A model generated the notes under the pieces. It searched no databases and was not told the origin of the DNA. It saw nothing but the letters and a program-made list of their open reading frames with translations. A stretch of DNA of 64,000 nt, taken from Lachnospiraceae bacterium. Lineage in GTDB: Bacteria; Bacillota; Clostridia; Lachnospirales; Lachnospiraceae. This document shows, in pieces, positions 53,860 through 61,757 of this stretch (positions are counted from its first letter, which is position 1; each line of letters begins with the position of its first letter). The stretch lies in NCBI GenBank assembly GCA_017508825.1, contig JAFWRC010000139.1, positions 1-64,000 on the forward strand, read 5' to 3'. The position numbers were made by a program, and so were the translations under genes.

Positions 53860-55683
53860 TTATCCCTTCAGCGGTATCAGCATGTTTACCAGAAATCCGG
53901 CTTCCGTTTCAAAACTGATCGTTCCGCCCACGGCCCGTATTCTCTGCCGCATACCGGATATTCCCATACCGTCTGTGATCCGGCTGCATCCGATACCGTT
54001 GTCCGAAACAACACAGCGCACCATCTGATTCATCACGATGATCCGGAGTTCGATCTTCTTTGCTTTGGAATACTTCATCGAATTACTTACGGCTTCATAA
54101 CAGTTATCCAAAAGCACTTCCCACAGATCATCCGGTATCGCAGACAGATCTCCTTCCGTCTGCAGCTCCGCTTCCATCCCCTTTGCTTTGCAATCCGCAC
54201 ATAGTTCATGGAGATGGATCAGCGCCATTTTTTTCTTTTCCGGCCGTTCCTTTCGCAGGATCATACGTATCTCATCCATCCCGCTACGGAGCTGATCGAT
54301 CACCGCCTGGATCATCCCACGTGTCTTTTCCGGATCTTTTTCCAAAAGCAGCTTACTTGCTTCCAGCTGATAGATCGAACCGTTGATATTATGTCCCAGC
54401 CGGTCATGCAGTGTCTGCGTAAGCTCGGCGCGTTCCGTAAGGATCCGGTTCTCCGCCATCAGCAGTGTTTTCTTACGTTCCTCACGTACCGCCATCTCTT
54501 TTTTGATATACATTTCCACGATCTGTACCAGCAGGGTAAACAGAAAGATTGTCAGACCGATACGCAGGAAATTTCCGTTAACGCTGAGTTCCTTCCCCAT
54601 AAAGATATACCGTATCACATCGATCAGACCTCCTCCCAGAAAGAAGACCGCGCCGAAATAGAAGTAATGAAGTCCTTCATCGATTCCCTTTTTCCTGCAA
54701 TATCTTCGGTTCTGTACCAGCATCAGTCCGATCTGAAAGATTGAGAATGCATAGTAGGGCATGATCAATCCCATCATCCTGTGCATATCTATCCCATAGA
54801 CAAATCGAGCGATCAGGGCAATCGTCATGATCACCACCAGAAATGCAAACGCGATCTTCGGATGCAGGGGATTCCTTCGTTTTGTAATGGAATAAATAAA
54901 CCGCTCAACCGGATAGATCATAAAAAGCAGAAGCGTATAATCCAGAACACGCAGCGCATTGGTCATGCGGATCAGCATCTGCGGCACATCGGTTTCGATC
55001 ATCGTCCACAAACCGATCATGATCACGCTGATCCCGAAGGAAAAAAGATCATAACCTGCCGCATTCTCCCTCGCGATCGCAAAATGGAAAACAAGAATGG
55101 AAAGCCCCAGAAAAACGATCAATCCGGACAGCAGGAATGCAAATCCTCTTGCCCGAAAGATCAGATAATAAAAATCCTGCGTACTGCAGATGATCACATC
55201 CGAAAAACGTCCGCCGTTTGCTCTGGCGTGAACCAGTTCCACATCCAATACAACTTCTTTTCCGGCATCCTGCGGGGTAAGCGGCACCGAATGGTAAACA
55301 TCTCCGGTTCCGTAGCCGGTCAGATTCTCCACCGGCTCATACCGATAAATGCATGCTCCGTCTATATACACATCAAAGAACAGATTATGACTGCTGATAT
55401 TCAGCATCTCCCCGGGCAGAATCTCCTCCGGAAGCCTACGATGCACACGGATCGCCGGAACCTCTTTGGTCTCCGTGGCAAGTTTATGCATATTCACCGG
55501 CTCGTTTTTCTCACTGAACCATCCGTCAGTACACAGCTGATAATGTTCCCCCGGATAGCTCCGGATCCCGTCCGAAAAATCCGTCCCCGTCACCAGAAAT
55601 AACAAAAGCACCACGATCACGATACCATATAAGATACCCGTGACCGTGATGCGATGTTCGGAAACCGTTTTTTCTTCTGCCAT
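53860..55683 (-). CDS. 7TMR-DISM sensor histidine kinase (HisKA_3 type)
   Basis: 607 residues: TM (about 15-33), an extracytoplasmic beta-rich domain (35-170), seven membrane helices (about 180-375), then a short coiled coil, a HisKA_3-like phosphoacceptor region (LTQTLHDRLGHNINGSIYQL, about 420) and a HATPase domain with SDNGIGC and GMGISGMRQRI. It probably senses an extracytoplasmic ligand and phosphorylates the LuxR-type regulator at 49788. The ATG at 55683 follows GAGAGG; the upstream start is not needed. Confidence 0.92.
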   Translation of the reverse strand: MAEEKTVSEHRITVTGILYGIVIVVLLLFLVTGTDFSDGIRSYPGEHYQLCTDGWFSEKNEPVNMHKLATETKEVPAIRVHRRLPEEILPGEMLNISSHNLFFDVYIDGACIYRYEPVENLTGYGTGDVYHSVPLTPQDAGKEVVLDVELVHARANGGRFSDVIICSTQDFYYLIFRARGFAFLLSGLIVFLGLSILVFHFAIARENAAGYDLFSFGISVIMIGLWTMIETDVPQMLIRMTNALRVLDYTLLLFMIYPVERFIYSITKRRNPLHPKIAFAFLVVIMTIALIARFVYGIDMHRMMGLIMPYYAFSIFQIGLMLVQNRRYCRKKGIDEGLHYFYFGAVFFLGGGLIDVIRYIFMGKELSVNGNFLRIGLTIFLFTLLVQIVEMYIKKEMAVREERKKTLLMAENRILTERAELTQTLHDRLGHNINGSIYQLEASKLLLEKDPEKTRGMIQAVIDQLRSGMDEIRMILRKERPEKKKMALIHLHELCADCKAKGMEAELQTEGDLSAIPDDLWEVLLDNCYEAVSNSMKYSKAKKIELRIIVMNQMVRCVVSDNGIGCSRITDGMGISGMRQRIRAVGGTISFETEAGFLVNMLIPLKG

Positions 55684-55716
55684 ATGACCAATCCTCTCTT
55701 CGTGTCGGATATATGA

Positions 55717-55745
55717 ATTATACGCCATACAGCAACGGTTTACAA
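55717..55745 (-). promoter_or_regulatory. Promoter of the DISM kinase
   Basis: On the minus strand TTGTAA (55745-55740), 17-bp spacer, TATAAT (55722-55717). Unlike the neighbouring promoters it lacks the paired palindromes, so the kinase appears constitutive. Confidence 0.75.
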
Positions 55746-55752
55746 CTTGCCC

Positions 55753-56313
55753 TCATTTTACATAGATCACTCTGGATGCTTCCAGATTCTGATAGTGATC
55801 GTATCCGAACATTACACCATCTCTGTTTCCGGTACGATCCGAATAGTCCAGCAATACGGCAAACGCTGTACCACTGTCATTAACGAGTGCATAAGGTTCC
55901 AAAACGTATCCGGACATCGGCGTCGACATAAGCCCCAGTTCTTCCGGCGTGCAATCCCAGGGATTAAATCCCATCACCTCTGCTACGGTTTCCGTAAACT
56001 TACAATGTCTGTATTGAACCGGAAGCGGACTGGTATTGATATCACACAGTGGCAATGTATATCCGGGATACGGCTTTGTGAGTTCATTGATCCAATATGT
56101 ACTGCCATCCGTTGCCATCTGAACATCATGATCCATAAGAGCATAGGTGATCGCGCTATGCATCGTATCGCAAAACTGTGTATCCGCAGATACTTTTCCT
56201 TTTTCGATATAACGGATCAGCTGAGGTGCCAGCACACCGATCAGTATTGCCATGATCGCGACCACAATGATCAGTTCAACCAGCGAGAATCCTTTGTTGT
56301 TTTGTCTTTTCAT
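55753..56313 (-). CDS. Type IV prepilin-like protein, orphan
   Basis: 186 residues. The N-terminus has a short basic leader and the prepilin cleavage motif NKGFSLVELIIVVAIMAILI, with Glu at position +5 after the cleaved Gly. The C-terminal domain (40-186) has two cysteine-containing regions (LPLCDIN, PWDCTPEEL) that might form a disulfide. No prepilin peptidase or assembly ATPase is nearby; a GspF-like gene lies 38 kb away. It is driven by regulon promoter B. Confidence 0.9.
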   Translation of the reverse strand: MKRQNNKGFSLVELIIVVAIMAILIGVLAPQLIRYIEKGKVSADTQFCDTMHSAITYALMDHDVQMATDGSTYWINELTKPYPGYTLPLCDINTSPLPVQYRHCKFTETVAEVMGFNPWDCTPEELGLMSTPMSGYVLEPYALVNDSGTAFAVLLDYSDRTGNRDGVMFGYDHYQNLEASRVIYVK

Positions 56314-56360
56314 TATATTTCCTCCGTTTGCATTGTTGCTGCATCAACTATGTTAAGCGC

Positions 56361-56425
56361 ATTATATACAAACGGCGGAAGGGTTTGTAGTGAAAAAAGA
56401 CATATTATTGCTATGACTTTAGTCA
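56361..56425 (-). promoter_or_regulatory. Regulon promoter B (pilin-like gene)
   Basis: Palindromes TGACTAAAGTCA (56425-56414) and TGTCTTTTTTCA (56402-56391), 11 bp apart, then 24 bp to TATAAT (56366-56361). Confidence 0.8.
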
Positions 56426-56431
56426 CATTAT

Positions 56432-56935
56432 TTATTTCTGCTTTGCATCCAGTTCGATCCAATACTCTCCGTCCGGAGAATAATGAATGTCAACCCGGTC
56501 CGATAAAGTCCAACGTCTGGGATCCCTGGCATACACTTCGGAAACGATCTTTTTCTCACATCCGTTTTTCTCATCATAAAAAGATGCTACAACCCGGTAT
56601 ACGTAACAGTGATACCGGTATTCATCTGATGTGATCTCTTCACCGATTCCATAATTATAACGGTATTTTTTTACCTCTGCGATCTTTCCTTTCACCGCAG
56701 GATACTCAAGCATACGATGCATATGCTCGATATTTTTCCGGTTCTTCACATTGTTTGTCAGATCCATCATAAAAAAAAGAAACGCCGATACCGCGACAAC
56801 GATCAGGATGTATCTGACACCCGCCTCATCTACGCCGCTTTTCACCAGCGTTGTTTTCAGCCAGACCCCACCCAGGATAATAAATACCCCAAAACAGGTT
56901 CCCAGTGAACTCTTCCCATATCCCATAGGTGTCAT
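56432..56935 (-). CDS. Small membrane protein, DUF3592-like
   Basis: 167 residues with two N-terminal membrane helices (about 10-30 and 35-55) and a soluble domain (70-167) of beta character ending VDIHYSPDGEYWIELD, reminiscent of DUF3592. The ATG at 56935 is 9 bp from GGGAGG; the ATG three codons earlier abuts that site. It is driven by regulon promoter C. Function unknown. Confidence 0.75.
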   Translation of the reverse strand: MTPMGYGKSSLGTCFGVFIILGGVWLKTTLVKSGVDEAGVRYILIVVAVSAFLFFMMDLTNNVKNRKNIEHMHRMLEYPAVKGKIAEVKKYRYNYGIGEEITSDEYRYHCYVYRVVASFYDEKNGCEKKIVSEVYARDPRRWTLSDRVDIHYSPDGEYWIELDAKQK

Positions 56936-56999
56936 CTGTGCCATCCTCCCGAGTGAATGATCTGTATCCATCGCACTATAACAGTCGTTATAACAAAAT

Positions 57000-57064
57000 A
57001 TTATAATCCCTATTCATTCACCGGTGTAGTGACAAAAGACACTTTTTATATGTGACTTTCGTCA
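57000..57064 (-). promoter_or_regulatory. Regulon promoter C (DUF3592-like gene)
   Basis: Palindromes TGACGAAAGTCA (57064-57053) and TGTCTTTTGTCA (57041-57030), 11 bp apart, then 24 bp to TATAAT (57005-57000). The most regular of the four. Confidence 0.85.
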
Positions 57065-57089
57065 CATAGTACTTACCTCATTATACGGA

Positions 57090-57638
57090 TCATGCCGAAA
57101 GACTGACGCTGTCTTTCAGATAATCCACTATAGGGTCCGTATACTTAATATCCGAGAAATCACAGGAAGAAGAGATCATCTCTGCCAGTTCCCTGTCCTT
57201 ATCACTCGCATCTTTCTTTTTCTTAAGAGCAGATACAAACATCTTCATTGCCATCCTGCAGGGCACACTCATCTTTTCGTAATTATAACCTCCCTGGCAA
57301 TAGAATGCTTTTATATATTTCCGCTGCTCATCGGTAAGCATGTTCTGCAGCATTTTTTCTGCCTGCGGATTATCATTGGTACTTCCGCCGACGCAGAATA
57401 CTGCCAGACGTTTCTTTTTCCATGAAGGTGCTTTATCCAAAAACCATTTTGCCTTGACCAGTTTCTCCGCCATCGCCCATCCGCCGTATACGATCGCATC
57501 ATACTTTGCGAAAAATACATCATCCTTTTTCTGTGCATCCTTCAGATCCAGCAGATCCGCATTCGTCCGCTCTGCGATCCATCTGGCGTATTTTTTTGTA
57601 AATCCCGTCTGTGACGTGTAAACTATAAGTGTTTTCAT
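57090..57638 (-). CDS. Flavodoxin-domain protein
   Basis: 182 residues. The N-terminus MKTLIVYTSQTGFTKKYARW holds the FMN-phosphate loop (TSQTGFT); DAIVYGGWAMA and AVFCVGGSTND supply the isoalloxazine loops. It resembles flavodoxins of the HemG type rather than short electron-carrier flavodoxins. The longer frame upstream covers promoter D and is rejected; the ATG at 57638 follows GGAG and AGGG sites. Confidence 0.9.
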   Translation of the reverse strand: MKTLIVYTSQTGFTKKYARWIAERTNADLLDLKDAQKKDDVFFAKYDAIVYGGWAMAEKLVKAKWFLDKAPSWKKKRLAVFCVGGSTNDNPQAEKMLQNMLTDEQRKYIKAFYCQGGYNYEKMSVPCRMAMKMFVSALKKKKDASDKDRELAEMISSSCDFSDIKYTDPIVDYLKDSVSLSA

Positions 57639-57722
57639 ATTTCCCTGATTACTCCTTTTCTTTTTTTCCTCCGAACGTGGTGTCCTTTGGTCGTAACAAT
57701 ACGTTATAACAACACTTATAAC

Positions 57723-57786
57723 ATTATACTCAAAAGCCTTATATTTTCCAGTGAAAAAAGACACAACGATAATATGACTAAAGTCA
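57723..57786 (-). promoter_or_regulatory. Regulon promoter D (flavodoxin gene)
   Basis: Palindromes TGACTTTAGTCA (57786-57775) and TGTCTTTTTTCA (57763-57752), 11 bp apart, then 23 bp to TATAAT (57728-57723). Confidence 0.8.
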
Positions 57787-57802
57787 TGCCGAAAATCAGT
57801 TT

Positions 57803-59128
57803 TTAATTTTCTTCTTCTTCGATACCTGTGAAAATATCCGTTCTGTCCGTCAATTGAAATGCCTTCGAATTCTCACGGCTTCCGTATTTCTTCAGATCAT
57901 ATTGCATTCTTCCTTTGTTTTCTTCCAGGTATTTTCCTGTCTTTTCAAAAGATCTGTCCCATACATCCAGCCGCAGCCTGCCACTCCTGTATAATTCCCG
58001 CAGCATCTTTTTTCCGACCGGAGAAGGCAGTACAAAATCCATGTGAACCGATTGTGTTTCTACCGGAACAACGGTGTCCTGCTCCCCCATGACAGATCCG
58101 CTCAGATAACCTTTATATAACCCCTCTTTTTCTACATAGTATACTTCGAATTCGATCTTTCCTTCATCGCCTCCACACCGTTCCGCAAATCTCCTCACCT
58201 CTTCAGATAACAGGCAGAGGCAGCGGAGCATGGAAAGCTCACATGCATACTCCAGAAGATTTCTTGCGTGATACCGCACGCCCTTATATTTTACATTGGT
58301 ATGAACCAGGTTTTCCTCAAACTGTTCCGCTTCCAGTTTCCGTAACACCCTGTTGCCGGACAGACCGCAGAATTCTTCTGTGGTCCACAGATGTGCTTTG
58401 ACATCTGCCCGGTCCTCCCAAAACACCGCAAGCGGATCCGGCAGATCATGAATCTCAAAACGTTTTCTTCCCAATAACCCCTGATAAACAATAAAAACAA
58501 CCGCATAAACGACTGCCGAACTCAATACGTCTTTGAAAAAATCTCCTGTCTCCGGAATGAAAACATACATTATCACATACCAGAGCAACACCGTGCACAA
58601 CAAAGCATGCCATGTACTTTTTCGCAACACAAACTTTCCAAGCCTGTATCCTGCTCCTTTTTTCCTGCCACCTTCTTTTCCCAAAAATTCAATATCCCGT
58701 TTTCTCCTCGTTTGAATGACCGGAATCCGGATCCTCTTCATCGACTCCTTATAAATGCAGACCCAGAGTACGATAAACAGCGCTGCCATGAACCAGAGAC
58801 CTCCGGGATCATATATGTATGCTTCAGACCACCGGGCATACAGGATCATCGTAACGAACCAGCCGACGATACAGACGAATGCATTCCAGTATAGTTTTCC
58901 CAAGACACGCCATACACTGCTCGTCCTGTTTCTTTCGTTTTTTTCGGATACCGGATAAGCCTCATCACTGCGTACGTACCCCAATTTACACCATTTAAAA
59001 ACTGTCCCCCAAAGATAAGCATCCCGAAGATCCAGAACATAGTCCAACGCCTCCGTCACTTTCCGGCTGTCATATTCCGAATATACGATCTTATTCTCTG
59101 TTTTTTTCTTTGTATTTTCCGTTCTCAT
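57803..59128 (-). CDS. KYD/WEDR paralogue family membrane protein, member 3
   Basis: 441 residues, the longest member. The shared N-terminus (KIVYSEYDSRKVTEALDYVL) precedes four membrane helices in two pairs (about 75-120 and 175-225), a WEDRADVKAHLW motif (about 250), CELSMLRCLCLLSEEVRRFA and a C-terminal VLPSPVGKKMLRELYRSG region. The extra helix pair and linker explain the greater length. No known function. It lies next to the flavodoxin gene but lacks the regulon operator. Confidence 0.8.
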   Translation of the reverse strand: MRTENTKKKTENKIVYSEYDSRKVTEALDYVLDLRDAYLWGTVFKWCKLGYVRSDEAYPVSEKNERNRTSSVWRVLGKLYWNAFVCIVGWFVTMILYARWSEAYIYDPGGLWFMAALFIVLWVCIYKESMKRIRIPVIQTRRKRDIEFLGKEGGRKKGAGYRLGKFVLRKSTWHALLCTVLLWYVIMYVFIPETGDFFKDVLSSAVVYAVVFIVYQGLLGRKRFEIHDLPDPLAVFWEDRADVKAHLWTTEEFCGLSGNRVLRKLEAEQFEENLVHTNVKYKGVRYHARNLLEYACELSMLRCLCLLSEEVRRFAERCGGDEGKIEFEVYYVEKEGLYKGYLSGSVMGEQDTVVPVETQSVHMDFVLPSPVGKKMLRELYRSGRLRLDVWDRSFEKTGKYLEENKGRMQYDLKKYGSRENSKAFQLTDRTDIFTGIEEEEN

Positions 59129-59186
59129 CCTGCAGATTCCTGCTCCTGTTTTGTGTGCATATGACCGATTTTATAGTTAAACGCAA

Positions 59187-59230
59187 TGGGAATTTCGTTT
59201 ACTATACATATTCCCATACTAAACGAAATT
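59187..59230. other. Overlapping inverted repeats of unknown role
   Basis: AATTTCGTTTA (59191-59201) pairs perfectly with TAAACGAAATT (59220-59230); the alternative pairing ATGGGAA (59187-59193) with TTCCCAT (59211-59217) excludes it. The stretch lies between feoAB and paralogue 3. Confidence 0.5.
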
Positions 59231-59294
59231 AAAAAAGACTTCCACCAATCCGTCTTGTCATGTTGGCTATCCGGAGTGGCAAAAGTCTTTTTTG
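59230..59294. terminator. Terminator of the feoAB gene, bidirectional
   Basis: Outer stem AAAAAAGACTT/AAGTCTTTTTT with inner CCAC and CCG pairings, directly behind the feoAB stop. Confidence 0.75.
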
Positions 59295-59300
59295 TCCTTT

Positions 59301-61676
59301 TCACAAAAACGCACAGATCAGTTTTACCAAAAGCGCCGCTATCCATGCGATGCCGCACTGCCATAATACGATACACACCGCCCATTTAGTGCTGAGTTCC
59401 CGGCGGATGGATGCCACCGCCGCCACACAGGGGGTATAGAGCAGTGAGAACACCAGCATTGCTGCCGCCGTCGCATTCGGGATCGCTCCGGCCACACCAT
59501 CCGGTGCAAAAAGCACTTCCATTGTGGAAACCATGCTTTCCTTCGCCATAAAACCGCTCACCAGTGCTGTGATGATACGCCAGTCCCCCATTCCGAGGGG
59601 TTGCATCAGCGGCACGAACAGTCCGGCGATCATCGCCAGAATACTCTCATGTGCATCCTCCACCAGTTCGAAACGCAGGTCAAAACTCTTTAAGAACCAG
59701 ACTACGATCGTTGCGATCAGGATCACAGAAAAAGCCCTCTGTAAAAAGTCTTTCGCCTTTTCCCACAAAAGCTGCAGCACATTCTTCGCTCCGGGCATAC
59801 GGTAATTCGGCAGTTCCATCACAAAGGGGACTGCTTCCCCTTTGAACAATGTCTTTTTGAACAGCAGCGATACGATGATCCCCGTCACGATCCCCAGCAG
59901 GTACAATCCGGTAATGATCATCCAGCTGTACTCCGGGAAAAAGGCGCTGATAAAGAAGCCGTAGACCGGCAGTTTCGCCGTACAGGACATAAACGGCGTG
60001 AGCAATATCGTCATCTTACGGTCTCTCGCGGAAGGCAGGGTACGCGTGGACATGACCGCCGGCACCGTACAGCCGAAACCGATCAGCATCGGCACAATGC
60101 TCCGTCCGGACAGACCGATCTTACGCAGCAGTTTATCCATCACAAAGGCCACACGCGCAATATAACCGCTGTCTTCCAGCAAAGATAAGAAGAAGAACAT
60201 CGTCACGATCACGGGAAGGAAACTCACCACACTTCCGACGCCTTCAAAGATACCGTCGATCACCAGGCTGCGCACGGCACTGTTGACCTGCGCAGCTTCC
60301 ATCATGCCGTCCGCCAGTTCCCCCAGTTTTCCGATCCCCGCTGCCAGCAGGTCCTGCAGAAACGGCCCGATCAATCCGAAGGTCAGGAAGAACACGGCCG
60401 CCATCACAAGCACAAACACCGGGATCGCCGTATATTTTCCGGTCAGCACTTTATCCATCTTCCGGCTGCGGATATGTTCCCTGCTCTCTGCCGGTTTTTC
60501 CACGCAGCGCTCACAAACTTTGTTGATATAGGCATAGCGCATCTCTGCCATAGCCGCGCTGTGATCCATGCCGCGCTCCGTTTCCATCTGCAGCACAATA
60601 TGCTCCAGCATCTCTTTTTCGTTCTGCTCCAGAGACAACTGCTCCAACAGCAGATTATCGCCTTCGATCAGTTTGGCTGCCGCAAAACGCACGGGGATCC
60701 CTGCATTTTCCGCATGATCTTCGATCAGATGCATTACGGCATGGATGCAGCGGTGTACGGCGCCGCCATGATCCGTACTGTCACAAAAATCCTGTACCTT
60801 CGGCGTTTCCTGATATTTTGCCACATGCATTGCATGATGCACCAGCTCATCTACGCCTTCGTTCTTCGCCGCCGAAATCGGTACCACCGGCACACCAAGC
60901 ATCTCTTCCATCGCATTGATGTCCACATAGCCGCCGTTGCCGATCATTTCGTCCATCATATTGAGCGCTACCACCATCGGCACCCCCATCTCCAGCAGCT
61001 GCATCGTCAGATACAGGTTACGCCCGATGCTGGTCACATCCACGATATTTACGATCGCCTTGGGCTTTTCTTTCAGGACAAAATCCCTGGAAACGATCTC
61101 TTCACTGGTATAGGGGGACATGGAATATATGCCCGGCAGATCCGTGATGAGTGTCCCCTTCTGCCCGCGTATCTCCCCGTCCTTACGGTCTACCGTAACA
61201 CCCGGGAAGTTACCCACATGCTGGTTGGATCCGGTCAGCTGGTTAAACAGCGTGGTCTTACCGCTGTTCTGATTACCGACCAGAGCAAACGTCAGCGGGG
61301 TACCCTCCGGCAGCGGATTCTCCGTCTCCTTTTCATGATAACGTCCTTCTTCTCCCAGACCCGGATGCTCCGCTTTTGCCCGCGATCTGTGATCGCGGGA
61401 GCCCGCCGCGGCTCTGAGTGGCTTCAGAACTTCTCCTTCCGGAGAAACTTTGAGAACTGCAGCCGCCGTGATCCTCTCCGCATCTGCAAGCCTCAGGGTC
61501 AGTTCATAGCCGTATACCCGGAACTCCACCGGATCCCCCATCGGCGCATATTTTACCAGTTCAACCTCTGCCCCCGGGATCAGTCCCATATCCAAAAAAT
61601 GCTGGCGGAGAGCCCCTTCTCCGCCAACCTCTGTGATTTTTGCTTTTTCGCCCTGTTTTAAATCGCTGAGTTTCAT
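59301..61676 (-). CDS. feoB: FeoA-FeoB fusion, ferrous iron transporter
   Basis: 791 residues. Residues 1-75 are a FeoA-like SH3 domain (MKLSDLKQGEKAKITEVGGE), joined by a charged linker to a FeoB G-protein domain (P-loop GNQNSGKTTLFNQLTG near 140, DLPGIYSMSPY, NMMDE) and the FeoB membrane core with gate motifs (VPMLIGFGCTVPAVMSTRTL). It imports Fe2+. The start at 61676 is preceded by GAGGTGG, part of dispersed repeat S; an upstream in-frame start would add arginine-rich residues encoded by that repeat. Confidence 0.95.
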   Translation of the reverse strand: MKLSDLKQGEKAKITEVGGEGALRQHFLDMGLIPGAEVELVKYAPMGDPVEFRVYGYELTLRLADAERITAAAVLKVSPEGEVLKPLRAAAGSRDHRSRAKAEHPGLGEEGRYHEKETENPLPEGTPLTFALVGNQNSGKTTLFNQLTGSNQHVGNFPGVTVDRKDGEIRGQKGTLITDLPGIYSMSPYTSEEIVSRDFVLKEKPKAIVNIVDVTSIGRNLYLTMQLLEMGVPMVVALNMMDEMIGNGGYVDINAMEEMLGVPVVPISAAKNEGVDELVHHAMHVAKYQETPKVQDFCDSTDHGGAVHRCIHAVMHLIEDHAENAGIPVRFAAAKLIEGDNLLLEQLSLEQNEKEMLEHIVLQMETERGMDHSAAMAEMRYAYINKVCERCVEKPAESREHIRSRKMDKVLTGKYTAIPVFVLVMAAVFFLTFGLIGPFLQDLLAAGIGKLGELADGMMEAAQVNSAVRSLVIDGIFEGVGSVVSFLPVIVTMFFFLSLLEDSGYIARVAFVMDKLLRKIGLSGRSIVPMLIGFGCTVPAVMSTRTLPSARDRKMTILLTPFMSCTAKLPVYGFFISAFFPEYSWMIITGLYLLGIVTGIIVSLLFKKTLFKGEAVPFVMELPNYRMPGAKNVLQLLWEKAKDFLQRAFSVILIATIVVWFLKSFDLRFELVEDAHESILAMIAGLFVPLMQPLGMGDWRIITALVSGFMAKESMVSTMEVLFAPDGVAGAIPNATAAAMLVFSLLYTPCVAAVASIRRELSTKWAVCIVLWQCGIAWIAALLVKLICAFL

Positions 61677-61685
61677 ATTTATCCA

Positions 61686-61733
61686 CCTCATCCGTCGCCT
61701 GCGGCGACACCTTCTCCTCAAGAAGAAGGCAAG
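61686..61733. repeat. Dispersed palindromic repeat, family S copy 2
   Basis: CCTCATCCGTC, hairpin GTCGCCTGCGGCGAC, then CTTCTCCTCAAGAAGAAGGCAAG. Its minus-strand end GGATGAGG serves as the ribosome site of feoB, as copy 1 does for the permease at 717. Confidence 0.7.
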
Positions 61734-61757
61734 TTTTCATTTCCGAAAAAGGCAAGT

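Noticed and set aside
59125..59385. An 86-residue minus-strand frame overlapping the end of feoAB
   Set aside because: Overlaps feoAB and its terminator, has no ribosome site and no protein-like pattern.
59301..61721. Extended feoB start with an arginine-rich N-terminus
   Set aside because: Those residues come from dispersed repeat S; the FeoA domain starts at 61676 with a good ribosome site.
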